Shown here one piece after another: positions 7,930 to 15,886 of a DNA stretch of 64,000 bases. The position numbers were made by a program, and so were the translations under genes. The stretch spans positions 434,001 to 498,000 of the forward strand of contig NZ_JOFQ01000008.1 of assembly GCF_000718305.1 (NCBI RefSeq), written 5' to 3'. This DNA is from Streptomyces niger. Lineage in GTDB: Bacteria; Actinomycetota; Actinomycetes; Streptomycetales; Streptomycetaceae. Each line of letters starts with the position of its first letter. Within the stretch, counting starts at the first letter, position 1. The notes beneath the pieces are model-generated. The model was not told the DNA's origin. It did no database searches and saw only the letters and a list, made by a program, of their open reading frames with translations.

Positions 7930-8274
7930 ATGCATTTCGGTTCTGTGCCCTCGGTTGGTGTCGATGCCCTGACGTCGGCGGATTTTCTGCTGGACGTGCG
8001 TGAGGACGACGAGTGGAAGGCAGGGCACGCCGAGGGTGCCCTGCACATCCCGATGAGCGACTTCGTCTCGCGGTACGGCGAGCTGACGGAGCAGGCGCCC
8101 GAGGGCGGCAAGGTGTACGTGCTGTGCCGGGTGGGCGGCCGTTCGGCGCAGGTGACGCAGTACCTGGTGCAGCAGGGCCTGGACGCGGTGAACGTCGAGG
8201 GTGGCATGCAGGCGTGGGAGGCCGCCGGTCGTCCGGTGGTCACCGACGAGGGTGGGGCCGGCACGGTCATCTGA
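7930..8274 (+). CDS. Rhodanese-like sulfurtransferase domain protein
   Basis: A 114-residue single-domain rhodanese. Motifs: FLLDVREDDEWKAGHAEGAL, then the active-site loop CRVGGRS with nucleophile Cys66, and GMQAWEAAGRP at the end. Single-domain rhodaneses carry sulfane sulfur as persulfide; the physiological acceptor is not evident here. The ATG at 7930 has a TAGCGT hexamer about 10 nt upstream and no ribosome site, suggesting a leaderless message. Two parS sites follow the stop codon. Confidence 0.92.
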   Translation: MHFGSVPSVGVDALTSADFLLDVREDDEWKAGHAEGALHIPMSDFVSRYGELTEQAPEGGKVYVLCRVGGRSAQVTQYLVQQGLDAVNVEGGMQAWEAAGRPVVTDEGGAGTVI

Positions 8275-8307
8275 CGCCCGGCCAAAGGTTGTTGGCGGCG
8301 GCGCTCG

Positions 8308-8321
8308 GTTTCACGTGAAAC
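8308..8321. other. parS: parS (ParB-binding site), copy 1
   Basis: An exact 14-bp palindrome GTTTCACGTGAAAC, the consensus chromosomal ParB site of Streptomyces. It lies in the gap between the rhodanese and acyl-CoA dehydrogenase genes, paired with a second copy 24 bp away. ParB loads here for origin segregation during sporulation. Confidence 0.95.
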
Positions 8322-8331
8322 GCGGCGCCCT

Positions 8332-8345
8332 GTTTCACGTGAAAC
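8332..8345. other. parS: parS (ParB-binding site), copy 2
   Basis: A second exact GTTTCACGTGAAAC, 24 bp (slightly more than two helical turns) from copy 1. It is the only close parS pair in this window and the two could be bound cooperatively. Confidence 0.95.
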
Positions 8346-8441
8346 GTGGAGCGGGGCGCCGCCGCTTTTTTCTGGTCTGCTTCCCGCGGGCCTGTTCCCG
8401 CGGGTCCGCTCCCCGCCGGCCTGCTGTCCGAGGGAGACGGC

Positions 8442-9575
8442 TCATCCGAGTGGATGGGTGGCCAGCAGGTCCCCGAGGGCTTCTTCATGGGCCGGTGCGG
8501 GCCCGAGTGTGAGTTCCAGTTGCTTGGCCCATGCGTGGTAGCGGTGCAGCGGGTAGTCGGTGTCGGCGCCGAAGCCGCCGTGCAGGTGCTGGGCGGTCTG
8601 TACGACGCGGCGTACGCCCTCGGCGGCCCAGATCTTGGCGACTGCGACGTCGCCCGCCGGCGGCAGGGTGCCGGCTGCGTCGGTGCCTAGACGCCAGGCG
8701 GCCTGCCAAAGGGTGGCTTCCATGGCCCGTAGGTCGATGTACCGGTCGGCGGCCTGTACGGCGACGGCCTGGAACGTGGCGACGGGGTGGCCGAACTGCT
8801 CACGGGTGCCGGTGTATGCGGCGGTCATGGCGAGTACGCGTTCGCCCAGTCCCAGGGCCTGGGCACAGGTGCCGACGGTGAGGAGCCGGCGCAGCCGTTC
8901 CCAGGCGTCCGGCTCGGTGATCATTTCGCGGTCGGTGAGCCGTACCGCGTCGAGGCGTACCTCGGCGTAGCGCTCTCCGTTGGTGGAGGTCTGCTCGGTG
9001 AGGGTGACGGCCGGGTGGTCGCGGGGGACGAGCGCGAGCACGGCGCCGCCGTCGTGGGTGTGGGCGGGGAGCAGGAAGTGGTCGGCGCTGTGGGCCCAGG
9101 GCACGGCGCTGTGGGTGCCATCCAGGGTCCAGTCGGTGCCGTCGCGGTGTGCGGTCACGGCCAGTTCGGCGGGCTCGTGGCCGGTGCGGCCGGCGGTGGC
9201 GACGGTGAGGACCAGTTCGCCGCGGCCGATGCGGGGCAGTGTCTCCTCGCGGAGGGCGGGGTCGGCGTACGTCTGCAGGGCGAGGGCGGCGGCGCTGGTC
9301 TCCAGTAGCGGTACGCGGGCGAGTACCTTGCCGGCTTCGCGCAGGACGAGGCAGAGCGCGATGGGATCCAGCCCGGCGCCGCCGTACGCGGGGCCAAGGC
9401 AGAGGGAGAGCAGGTCGGCGTCGGCCAGGGTGTGCCAGAGGCGGCGGTCGATGTCGTCGGCGACCGCCCCGGTGGTGAGGGCGGGCGAGGGGACGGCGTC
9501 GGGGGCGACCCCGGAGAAGACGGCTTCGGCCGCTTCCGCGGCCGCCTGCTGTTCCTCGGTGAAGGTGAAGTCCAT
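8442..9575 (-). CDS. Acyl-CoA dehydrogenase family protein
   Basis: A 377-residue flavoprotein of the acyl-CoA dehydrogenase fold. The N-terminus MDFTFTEEQQAAAEAAEAVF is typical. Visible are LGPAYGGAGLDPIALCLVLR, the middle beta domain with few of the usual conserved FAD residues, and a C-terminal helical domain with REQFGHPVATFQAVAVQAAD and QHLHGGFGADTDYPLHRY. The canonical catalytic Glu region is replaced by GGFGADTDYPLHR, as in the short, often non-catalytic or steroid/acyl side-chain ACAD partners, so the exact substrate is uncertain. The ATG has AAGGA 8 nt upstream. It appears to be a single-gene unit. Confidence 0.88.
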   Translation of the reverse strand: MDFTFTEEQQAAAEAAEAVFSGVAPDAVPSPALTTGAVADDIDRRLWHTLADADLLSLCLGPAYGGAGLDPIALCLVLREAGKVLARVPLLETSAAALALQTYADPALREETLPRIGRGELVLTVATAGRTGHEPAELAVTAHRDGTDWTLDGTHSAVPWAHSADHFLLPAHTHDGGAVLALVPRDHPAVTLTEQTSTNGERYAEVRLDAVRLTDREMITEPDAWERLRRLLTVGTCAQALGLGERVLAMTAAYTGTREQFGHPVATFQAVAVQAADRYIDLRAMEATLWQAAWRLGTDAAGTLPPAGDVAVAKIWAAEGVRRVVQTAQHLHGGFGADTDYPLHRYHAWAKQLELTLGPAPAHEEALGDLLATHPLG

Positions 9576-9806
9576 GGTCTGTCCTTCCGCGCGCACCGGT
9601 GGGGGGCTGCAAGGTAGAACAGGCTGCAGTAATGGGGAAGGGGCACGGGCGGGCGTGGTGCGACCGGTGCTCCCGGGTCGGGTGTCGAGGCACGGTGTGA
9701 GGTGTCGAGCCTGTGCACAACTGGGGGTTCACTGTCGCCACGCACGCCTCCTGGGTACGGTTCCGTGGCGGGACAGCGCCGCACAGGACCGGGAAACGGG
9801 GCAGGA

Positions 9807-10496
9807 ATGCAGTCATACGCGGAGGAATCGCGGCCACCAGAGACACCACCGGTGTCCGCGCTCTCACTGCCTTCGCGGATCGTGCTGGCGACCGCGGCGG
9901 GTGGGATCGCGGTCGCCGCGCTGGTCCACATCGCGATGATGTTCCTGCACGTCGCCCCGTCCAACACGCTCACCAAGGCGCACGGCGCGGCGGTCGACGA
10001 CTACGTCTATCCGGAGTACGAGCAGAACTGGAAGCTGTTCGCGCCCAATCCGCTGCAGCAGAACGTCGCCGTACAGGTCCGCGCGGAGGTGCGCCCCGGG
10101 GACGGCGGCAGCGCCCGCACGACCGGTTGGACCGACCTGTCCGCGCGCGACGGCCGGGACATCCACCACAACCTCTTCCCCAGCCACACGCAGCAGAACC
10201 AACTGCGCCGCGCCTGGGAGTCCTTCGTCGGCTCGCACGACGAGCGGAACCGGGCCACCGGCCTCCGCGGTGAGCTCTCCGAACGCTATCTGCGGCGGAT
10301 CGCCATGGGCCGCCTCGGCGAGGAGTGGACGGCGGCCGGCGGCACGGTGGCGCGAGTGGAGTTCCGGTCGGTGACGACGCCGGTGGGCCCGCCGCCGTGG
10401 AGTGCGGAGAAGATCAGTACCAAGCCCGTGTACCGCGTGCTGCCCTGGTGGCCGGTCACCGTCGACGACCTGCCCGAGGGGGCGAGCAACCAGTGA
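9807..10496 (+). CDS. DUF5819 family membrane-anchored protein
   Basis: A 229-residue protein with a single N-terminal transmembrane helix (about residues 27-48, IVLATAAGGIAVAALVHIAM) and an extracytoplasmic domain. The domain starts with the conserved-looking YPEYEQNWKLFAPNPLQQN, typical of DUF5819, which is nearly always found beside HTTM proteins. Its stop overlaps the GTG of the HTTM gene by 4 nt, implying translational coupling and a joint function, probably at the membrane. The biochemical role is unknown. Confidence 0.85.
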   Translation: MQSYAEESRPPETPPVSALSLPSRIVLATAAGGIAVAALVHIAMMFLHVAPSNTLTKAHGAAVDDYVYPEYEQNWKLFAPNPLQQNVAVQVRAEVRPGDGGSARTTGWTDLSARDGRDIHHNLFPSHTQQNQLRRAWESFVGSHDERNRATGLRGELSERYLRRIAMGRLGEEWTAAGGTVARVEFRSVTTPVGPPPWSAEKISTKPVYRVLPWWPVTVDDLPEGASNQ

Positions 10497-11830
10497 CCAC
10501 GCATGCCACGGGGCGCGGGAGCGCCGACGAGCAGGATTACGTCGTACGGGACACCTGGATAGAGCGCATGATCGGCCGCGGGTTCGCGTGGGTCACGGCC
10601 GGCCCGTTCGCGCCGTACCAGACCGCGGTGATCCGGATCGGCTTCGCCATGACCTGGCTGCTCTTCCTGGTGCGCGAGTGGCCGAACCGCCATGAGCTCT
10701 ACGGGCCGGACGGGGCCTTCAGCCTGGACATGGTCCGCCGGCTGCTCGGCAACAACGGGGCGTTTTCCGTCCTGGTCTGGTCCGACGGGCGCGGCTGGTT
10801 CGAGCTGGTCTACGCGCTGGCGATGATCTCCAGCGCGCTGCTGATGATCGGCTGGCGCACCCGCACCATGTCCGTGCTGTTCATGATCGGTGTGCTGTCG
10901 CTGCAGAACCGCAGCATCTTCCTCGGGGACGGCGGCGACAACGTCATCCACCTGATGTCGATGTACCTGGTCCTGACCCGGTGCGGGCAGGTCTGGTCGC
11001 TGGACGCCCGGCGCGCACGGCGGGCGGCAGCTGCGGGTACCGGGGACGTCCCCGGCCGGGACGTGACCGGCGTCCTGCTGTGGTCCGTCCTCGGCCTGGT
11101 CCTCGCGTTCGCCCAGCTGCGGGGGCTGTACGGGCTGGAGTGGACGGGCGACGGGCCGTTCCCGCACGTGGGCTGGGGCCTGGCGCTGTGGGGGCTGTGG
11201 CTGGCGCACGGCGCGTGGTGGTGGGTGCGGCGGTACGCGCCGGGGGAGCCGCGTACGGTCCTGAACACCGTCGCCGACCTCGCGCACAACGGCGCGCTGC
11301 TGGTCATCGTGGTCGAGGTCTGCCTGATCTATGCCACGGCCGGCTGGTATAAGATCCAGGGCGGCCGGTGGCAGGACGGCACCGCGGTCTTCTACCCGAT
11401 GCACCTGGACTACTTCTCACCGTGGCCCGAGCTCTCCTCGGTGCTCGCCGGCAGCGGGCTGCTCATCATGCTGATCACGTACGGCACGGTGATCGTGCAG
11501 GTCGCGTTCCCCTTCACGCTCTTCAACCGGCGTCTGAAGAACGTCCTGCTCGTGGGGATGATCCTGGAGCACCTGTCGATCGCGGTGCTCCTCGGACTGC
11601 CGTTCTTCTCCCTCGCGATGGTGGCGGCGGACTCGGTCTTCCTGCCGACGAACTTCCTGCGGTGGCTGGGGGCGCGGGTCACGGCCCTCCGCTACCGGCT
11701 GCTCCCGGGCAGCGCCCCGCGGTCCGCGCCCGAGGGCGCCCCTGCGGTGCCGGGGGGCGGAGCGGAGCCTGCGGGCGGGCCGGGGGCTCGTACGCAGGAG
11801 CCCGGCGGTGGCCATACGCTCGTGGGGTGA
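10493..11830 (+). CDS. HTTM domain integral membrane protein (vitamin-K-carboxylase-like)
   Basis: A 445-residue polytopic membrane protein with about 8-9 hydrophobic helices. The HTTM (horizontally transferred transmembrane) domain is related to vitamin K-dependent gamma-carboxylase. Characteristic pieces are RIGFAMTWLLFLVREWPNR, SLQNRSIFLGDGGDNVIHLM, YATAGWYKIQGGRWQDGTAV and PFTLFNRRLKNVLLVGMILE. The C-terminal 55 residues are Pro/Gly-rich and probably disordered. The GTG start overlaps the stop of the DUF5819 gene, and its own stop overlaps the GTG of the next gene, giving a three-gene coupled operon. Whether it carboxylates, epoxidises or does something else cannot be read from the sequence. 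Confidence 0.87.
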   Translation: MTTHATGRGSADEQDYVVRDTWIERMIGRGFAWVTAGPFAPYQTAVIRIGFAMTWLLFLVREWPNRHELYGPDGAFSLDMVRRLLGNNGAFSVLVWSDGRGWFELVYALAMISSALLMIGWRTRTMSVLFMIGVLSLQNRSIFLGDGGDNVIHLMSMYLVLTRCGQVWSLDARRARRAAAAGTGDVPGRDVTGVLLWSVLGLVLAFAQLRGLYGLEWTGDGPFPHVGWGLALWGLWLAHGAWWWVRRYAPGEPRTVLNTVADLAHNGALLVIVVEVCLIYATAGWYKIQGGRWQDGTAVFYPMHLDYFSPWPELSSVLAGSGLLIMLITYGTVIVQVAFPFTLFNRRLKNVLLVGMILEHLSIAVLLGLPFFSLAMVAADSVFLPTNFLRWLGARVTALRYRLLPGSAPRSAPEGAPAVPGGGAEPAGGPGARTQEPGGGHTLVG

Positions 11831-12591
11831 GCAGCGAGAACACCGCCCCCGGCAGCGGTCAGAACACCACCGGCAGCGTCCCGGACGCCGCCGGCCCGCG
11901 TACCACCGGCTCGGCGACGATCCTCCCCGACGAGTCCGCGCGGAGCGCCGAGCCCGTGCAGTACGACGAGGGGTTCGCGACGGTCGTCGGCGTGGGACCG
12001 CACCCGGAGCCCTGGCCGCAGGACGAGCGGTACGACCCGGAGCTGCTCGCGCACGGTGACCGGCGCAACGTCGTCGACCGTTACCGTTACTGGACCCGCG
12101 AGGCGATCGTCGCCGACCTGGACACCCGCCGCCACGACTTCCACGTGGCGGTGGAGAACTGGGGCCACGACTTCAACATCGGCTCGGTCGTACGGACCGC
12201 CAACGCCTTCCTGGCCAAGGAGATCCACATCGTCGGCCGGCGGCGCTGGAACCGGCGGGGCGCGATGGTGACCGACCGCTACCAGCACGTGCGCCACCAC
12301 CCCGACACCGCCGACCTCACCGCCTGGGCGGCCGCCGAGGACCTGCCGATCATCGGGATCGACAACCTTCCCGGTGCCGTCCCGCTGGAGACCACGGAAC
12401 TGCCCCGGCGCTGCGTGCTGCTCTTCGGCCAGGAAGGGCCGGGTCTCACGGAGGAGGCTCGGGCGCACGCCTCGATGGTCTGCTCGATCGCGCAGTTCGG
12501 CTCGACCCGCTCGATCAACGCGGGGGCGGCGGCCGCCATCGCCATGCACGCCTGGATCGGCCGCCACGCCCGCATCGAGGGCCCCGCCTAG
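11827..12591 (+). CDS. SpoU/TrmH-family RNA 2'-O-ribose methyltransferase
   Basis: A 254-residue SPOUT methyltransferase. All three SpoU motifs are visible: motif 1 NWGHDFNIGSVVRTANAF, motif 2 CVLLFGQEGPGLTEEARAHA, and motif 3 FGSTRSINAGAAAAIAMHAW, which build the SAM-binding trefoil knot. The N-terminal 60 residues are unconserved and Ser/Thr/Pro-rich. It probably methylates a ribose in tRNA or rRNA, but the site cannot be told. The GTG start overlaps the HTTM stop (GTGA), which is unexpected company for an RNA methylase. It ends 10 bp from the convergent paaN. Confidence 0.92.
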   Translation: MSSENTAPGSGQNTTGSVPDAAGPRTTGSATILPDESARSAEPVQYDEGFATVVGVGPHPEPWPQDERYDPELLAHGDRRNVVDRYRYWTREAIVADLDTRRHDFHVAVENWGHDFNIGSVVRTANAFLAKEIHIVGRRRWNRRGAMVTDRYQHVRHHPDTADLTAWAAAEDLPIIGIDNLPGAVPLETTELPRRCVLLFGQEGPGLTEEARAHASMVCSIAQFGSTRSINAGAAAAIAMHAWIGRHARIEGPA

Positions 12592-12601
12592 AGCGAGCGG
12601 A

Positions 12602-14299
12602 TCAGGCCTGTCGCCGTACCTCCACCGTCCGGAACCGGTTGGCCACGAACGCCCCGTCGCACAGCGCGGCGTTCGCCGCCGGGTTGCCGCCGGAGCCGTG
12701 GAAGTCGGAGAACGCCGCGGTCTGGTTGACGTACACCCCGCCCGTGAGGTTCAGCGAGAGCTGCGCGCACTCCTCCAGGCAGGCCTCCTCGACCAGCCGC
12801 TCCACCTCGGCAGAGGTGGTGTACGCGCCGACGGTCATGGCGCCCTTGTCGCGCAGCGTACGGCGCAGCAGCTCCACGGCCTCCGGCGTGGAGTCCACGG
12901 CGACGGCGAAGGAGACCGGGCCGAAGCACTCCGACAGGAAGGGCGGCTCGGCGTCCGCGCTCTCCCACTGCTTCCGCTCGCCGTCCGCCTTCACCACCAC
13001 GGGCGTGCGGACGGTGGCGCCGGGGAAGTCGGGGTTCGACACCTCGCGGGACGGCAGCGCGACCTCGCCGAGCTCCGGGGCGGCCGTTATGCGCGCGGCG
13101 ACCTGCGGGTTCACGATCGCACCGAGCAGGGCGTTGGCGCGGGCGTCGTCACCGAGCAGCTTCTGCACGGCGCCCGCCAGGTCCTCGACGACCTCGTCGT
13201 ACGACTTGCGCCCGGCGTCCGTGGTGATGCCGTCGCGGGGGATGAGGAGGTTCTGCGGGGTGGTGCACATCTGGCCGCTGTAGAGGGACAGCGAGAACGC
13301 CAGGTTGCCGAGCATGCCCTTGTAGTCGTCCGTGGAGTCGATGACGACGGTGTTGACGCCGGCCTTCTCCGTGAAGACCTGGGCCTGGCGGGCGTTCTCC
13401 TCCAGCCAGTCGCCGAAGGCGGTGGAGCCGGTGTAGTCGATGATGCGGACCTCGGGGCGCAGCGCGAGGACCTTGGCCAGGCCCTCGTCGGGGCGGTCCA
13501 CGGCGAGCGCGACGAGGTTCGGGTCGAAGCCGGCCTCGGTGAGCACCTCGCGGGCGGCGCGGACGGTCAGGGCGAGCGGCAGGACGGCCCGCGGATGCGG
13601 CTTGACCAGCACCGCATTGCCGGTGGCCAGGGAGGCGAAGAGGCCCGGGTAGCCGTTCCACGTGGGGAAGGTGTTGCAGCCGATCATCAGGGCGACGCCG
13701 CGGGGGACGGCCTGGAAGGTCTTGCTGAGCTCCAGCGGGTCGCGCTTGCCCTGTGGCTTGGACCACGGGGCCTCGCCGGGGGTGCGGGTCTGCTCGGCGT
13801 AGGCGTACGCCACCGCCTCCAGGCCGCGATCCTGGGCGTGCGGCCCGCCGGCCTGGAACGCCATCATGAACGCCTGGCCGCTGGTGTGCATGACCGCGTG
13901 CGCGAATTCATGGGTGCGGGCGCTGATCCGGGCGAGGATCTCCAGGCACACCGCGGCGCGGGCCTCGGGGCCGGCGTCCCGCCAGGCCGGCATCGCCGCG
14001 CGCATGGCGGGCAGCAGGACGTCGGGATCGGGATGCGGGTAGGCGATGCCCAGCTCGATGCCGTACGGCGAGACCTCCTGGCCGGTCCAGCCGTCGGTGC
14101 CGGGCTGGTCCAGCTCGAAGCGGGTGCCGCGAAGGGCCTCGAAGACGGCCTGGCCCTCGGGCGCGGCGTTCTCGCCGTACGCCTTGGGGTGCTCCGGGTG
14201 CGGGGACCAGTACGCGCGGCTGCGGATGGTCTCCAGCGCCTTGTCGAGGGTGGGGCGGTGCTTCTCGATCAGCTGCGTGGTGGTCGGGTCGGCGGCCAT
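12602..14299 (-). CDS. paaN: Phenylacetic acid degradation protein PaaN (ALDH family)
   Basis: A 565-residue aldehyde-dehydrogenase-superfamily protein of the PaaN type. Seen are the nucleotide-binding region FPTWNGYPGLFASLATGNAV, VLVKPHPRAVLPLALTVRAA, the general base Glu region QAVFTEKAGVNT and the catalytic Cys345 in SGQMCTTPQN. PaaN acts in phenylacetyl-CoA ring-cleavage metabolism in the actinobacterial version of the pathway (family knowledge); no other paa genes are in this window. A promoter with a PaaR-type operator inside its spacer precedes it. The divergent TetR gene is the likely repressor. Confidence 0.88.
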   Translation of the reverse strand: MAADPTTTQLIEKHRPTLDKALETIRSRAYWSPHPEHPKAYGENAAPEGQAVFEALRGTRFELDQPGTDGWTGQEVSPYGIELGIAYPHPDPDVLLPAMRAAMPAWRDAGPEARAAVCLEILARISARTHEFAHAVMHTSGQAFMMAFQAGGPHAQDRGLEAVAYAYAEQTRTPGEAPWSKPQGKRDPLELSKTFQAVPRGVALMIGCNTFPTWNGYPGLFASLATGNAVLVKPHPRAVLPLALTVRAAREVLTEAGFDPNLVALAVDRPDEGLAKVLALRPEVRIIDYTGSTAFGDWLEENARQAQVFTEKAGVNTVVIDSTDDYKGMLGNLAFSLSLYSGQMCTTPQNLLIPRDGITTDAGRKSYDEVVEDLAGAVQKLLGDDARANALLGAIVNPQVAARITAAPELGEVALPSREVSNPDFPGATVRTPVVVKADGERKQWESADAEPPFLSECFGPVSFAVAVDSTPEAVELLRRTLRDKGAMTVGAYTTSAEVERLVEEACLEECAQLSLNLTGGVYVNQTAAFSDFHGSGGNPAANAALCDGAFVANRFRTVEVRRQA

Positions 14300-14351
14300 C
14301 GGGGAACCAACTCCTCGTCGATCAGGCTGGGAGCGGACAGGCGACGCAGCT

Positions 14352-14379
14352 AGAGTAACCGAACGATCGGTCGGGGCAA
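14352..14379 (-). promoter_or_regulatory. paaN promoter with operator in the spacer
   Basis: Read on the minus strand, TTGCCC (14374-14379) and TACTCT (14352-14357) form a sigma-70-like promoter with a 16-bp spacer. The spacer is almost completely occupied by the operator dyad ACCGAACGATCGGT, so repressor binding would exclude RNA polymerase. Confidence 0.7.
14358..14371. promoter_or_regulatory. PaaR-type operator, copy 1
   Basis: ACCGAACGATCGGT has dyad arms ACCGA/TCGGT and fits the pattern ACCG-NN-CG-NN-CGGT that I recall for the TetR-family PaaR of Corynebacterium. A second copy with one base changed lies at 15755, before the E1alpha operon. Confidence 0.7.
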
Positions 14380-14530
14380 GGGGGCTCGGAAAGCCTGTGG
14401 AAAACTCCGCGGTACGCCGGCCGCCACGGCCGTGGACGCGGGGCCCCGACGTCGCTGCTCCCTCACCGGTCGCCGTTCCGTCCCGCTCCTCGGTCCGCTG
14501 CGCGGCCCCGTCCGGAAAGCTGCTGTAATC

Positions 14531-15124
14531 ATGACCATGGCCAAGCGCGACACCTACACGCCCGATTCGCTGCTCGCGGTCGCCGTCGAGGTGTTCAACG
14601 AGCGCGGGTACGACGGCACGTCCATGGAGCACCTCTCCAAGGCGGCCGGCATCTCCAAGTCCTCCATCTACCACCATGTGCGCAGCAAGGAAGAGCTGCT
14701 GCACCGGGCGATAAGCAGGGCGCTGGACGGCCTCTTCGGCGTCCTCCAGGAGCCGGGCGCGACCGAGGGGCGCGCGATCGAGCGGCTGGAGTACGTGACC
14801 CGGCGCGAGGTCGAGGTGCTGATCGCGGAGCTGCCGTACGTGACGCTGCTGCTGCGGGTGCGGGGCAACACCGACACCGAGCGGTGGGCGATGGAGCGCC
14901 GTCGCGACTTCGACAACGAGGTCGCCGAGTTGCTGAAGGCGGCGGCCGCCGAGGGAGACCTGCGGCCCGACGCCGACATCCGGCTGGCGACGCGGCTGCT
15001 CTTCGGCATGATCAACTCGATCGTCGAGTGGTACCGACCGGGTCGTGGCGGCTCGGCGAGCAGTGAAGAGGTCGCCGACGCCGTGGTCCGCACCGCCTTC
15101 GCGGGCCTGCGCAACGAGGCCTGA
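14531..15124 (+). CDS. paaR: TetR-family regulator, probable PaaR
   Basis: A 197-residue TetR regulator. The N-terminal HTH is seen in AVEVFNERGYDGTSMEHLSK, AAGISKSSIYHHVRSKEELL; the C-terminal ligand domain is helical. It is divergent from paaN, which has a TetR-type dyad in its promoter, so PaaR (a phenylacetyl-CoA-responsive repressor) is the best reading. The start at ATG 14531 has GGAAAG 11 nt upstream; ATG 14537 is an alternative. The second operator copy in front of the neighbouring dehydrogenase operon suggests a wider local regulon. Confidence 0.82.
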   Translation: MTMAKRDTYTPDSLLAVAVEVFNERGYDGTSMEHLSKAAGISKSSIYHHVRSKEELLHRAISRALDGLFGVLQEPGATEGRAIERLEYVTRREVEVLIAELPYVTLLLRVRGNTDTERWAMERRRDFDNEVAELLKAAAAEGDLRPDADIRLATRLLFGMINSIVEWYRPGRGGSASSEEVADAVVRTAFAGLRNEA

Positions 15125-15164
15125 TTCCGCACGGCGGCCCGCGGAGCCGGTGCCCGTCCGGCGC

Positions 15165-15653
15165 TCAGCCCTCCGGTTCGAGGTCCGTCTCCTCGAAGAC
15201 CAGCAGGGTGCGGGTGGAGAGCACCTCCGGTATCGACTGGATGCGGGTGAGGACCAGTTCCCGCAGCGCTCGATTGTCCTTCGTGTGCACCAGCAGCAGC
15301 ACGTCGAAATCCCCGCTGACCAAGGCGATGTGGGCGGCGCCCGGTAGCGCCTGGAGCGCTTCGCGGACCGTGCGCCAGGAGTTCTGCACGATCTTCAGCG
15401 TGATGTAAGCCGACGCGCCCTGCCCCGCCCGCTCCTGGTCCACGCGGGCGCTGAAACCGCGGATCACGCCGTCGTCCAGCAGCCGGTTGATCCGCGCGTA
15501 GGCGTTGGCGCGGGAAATGTGCACACGGTCGGCCACGGACCGTATCGACGCCCGGCCGTCGGTCTGGAGCATGCGCAGGATGTCGCGGTCCACAGCGTCC
15601 AGCGCGCGGACGGGCTGCCGCCCGGCGGGATTGACCATCTGTTCGTCCGGCAT
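15165..15653 (-). CDS. bkdR: Lrp/AsnC-family regulator, probable BkdR
   Basis: A 162-residue Lrp/AsnC regulator. The N-terminal HTH reads DRDILRMLQTDGRASIRSVA, HISRANAYARINRLLDDGVI; the C-terminal RAM (ligand-binding) domain contains GDFDVLLLVHTKDNRALREL. The ATG at 15653 has GGGGAG 6 nt upstream. It is divergent from the branched-chain 2-oxoacid dehydrogenase operon, the arrangement of bkdR in Streptomyces and Pseudomonas, where the regulator senses branched-chain amino acids (family knowledge). The 233-bp divergent region also contains the second PaaR-type dyad. Confidence 0.87.
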   Translation of the reverse strand: MPDEQMVNPAGRQPVRALDAVDRDILRMLQTDGRASIRSVADRVHISRANAYARINRLLDDGVIRGFSARVDQERAGQGASAYITLKIVQNSWRTVREALQALPGAAHIALVSGDFDVLLLVHTKDNRALRELVLTRIQSIPEVLSTRTLLVFEETDLEPEG

Positions 15654-15754
15654 GCCGTCCCGTCTCCCCTTGTTGGACGTCCTGACTCCATTCCAGGCTG
15701 TGCAGAACCGATTGTCCACAGGCTTCCCCCGCCTGTAGCCAAAATGTGTCGGCA

Positions 15755-15768
15755 ACCGAACAATCGGT
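15755..15768. promoter_or_regulatory. PaaR-type operator, copy 2
   Basis: ACCGAACAATCGGT differs from the paaN-promoter copy only at one central base. It lies between the divergent Lrp gene and the E1alpha gene, 118 bp before the latter. Confidence 0.65.
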
Positions 15769-15886
15769 AGGGAGGGATCCGACCCACCGGCCGGTACCTC
15801 TGCACCGCAGTTTTCCCTTCAGCCGCCCGTCCCCACCCCGTACGAGGCGCACAGCGCCACCCCCTTCGAACCAAGGAGGTGCCCTC

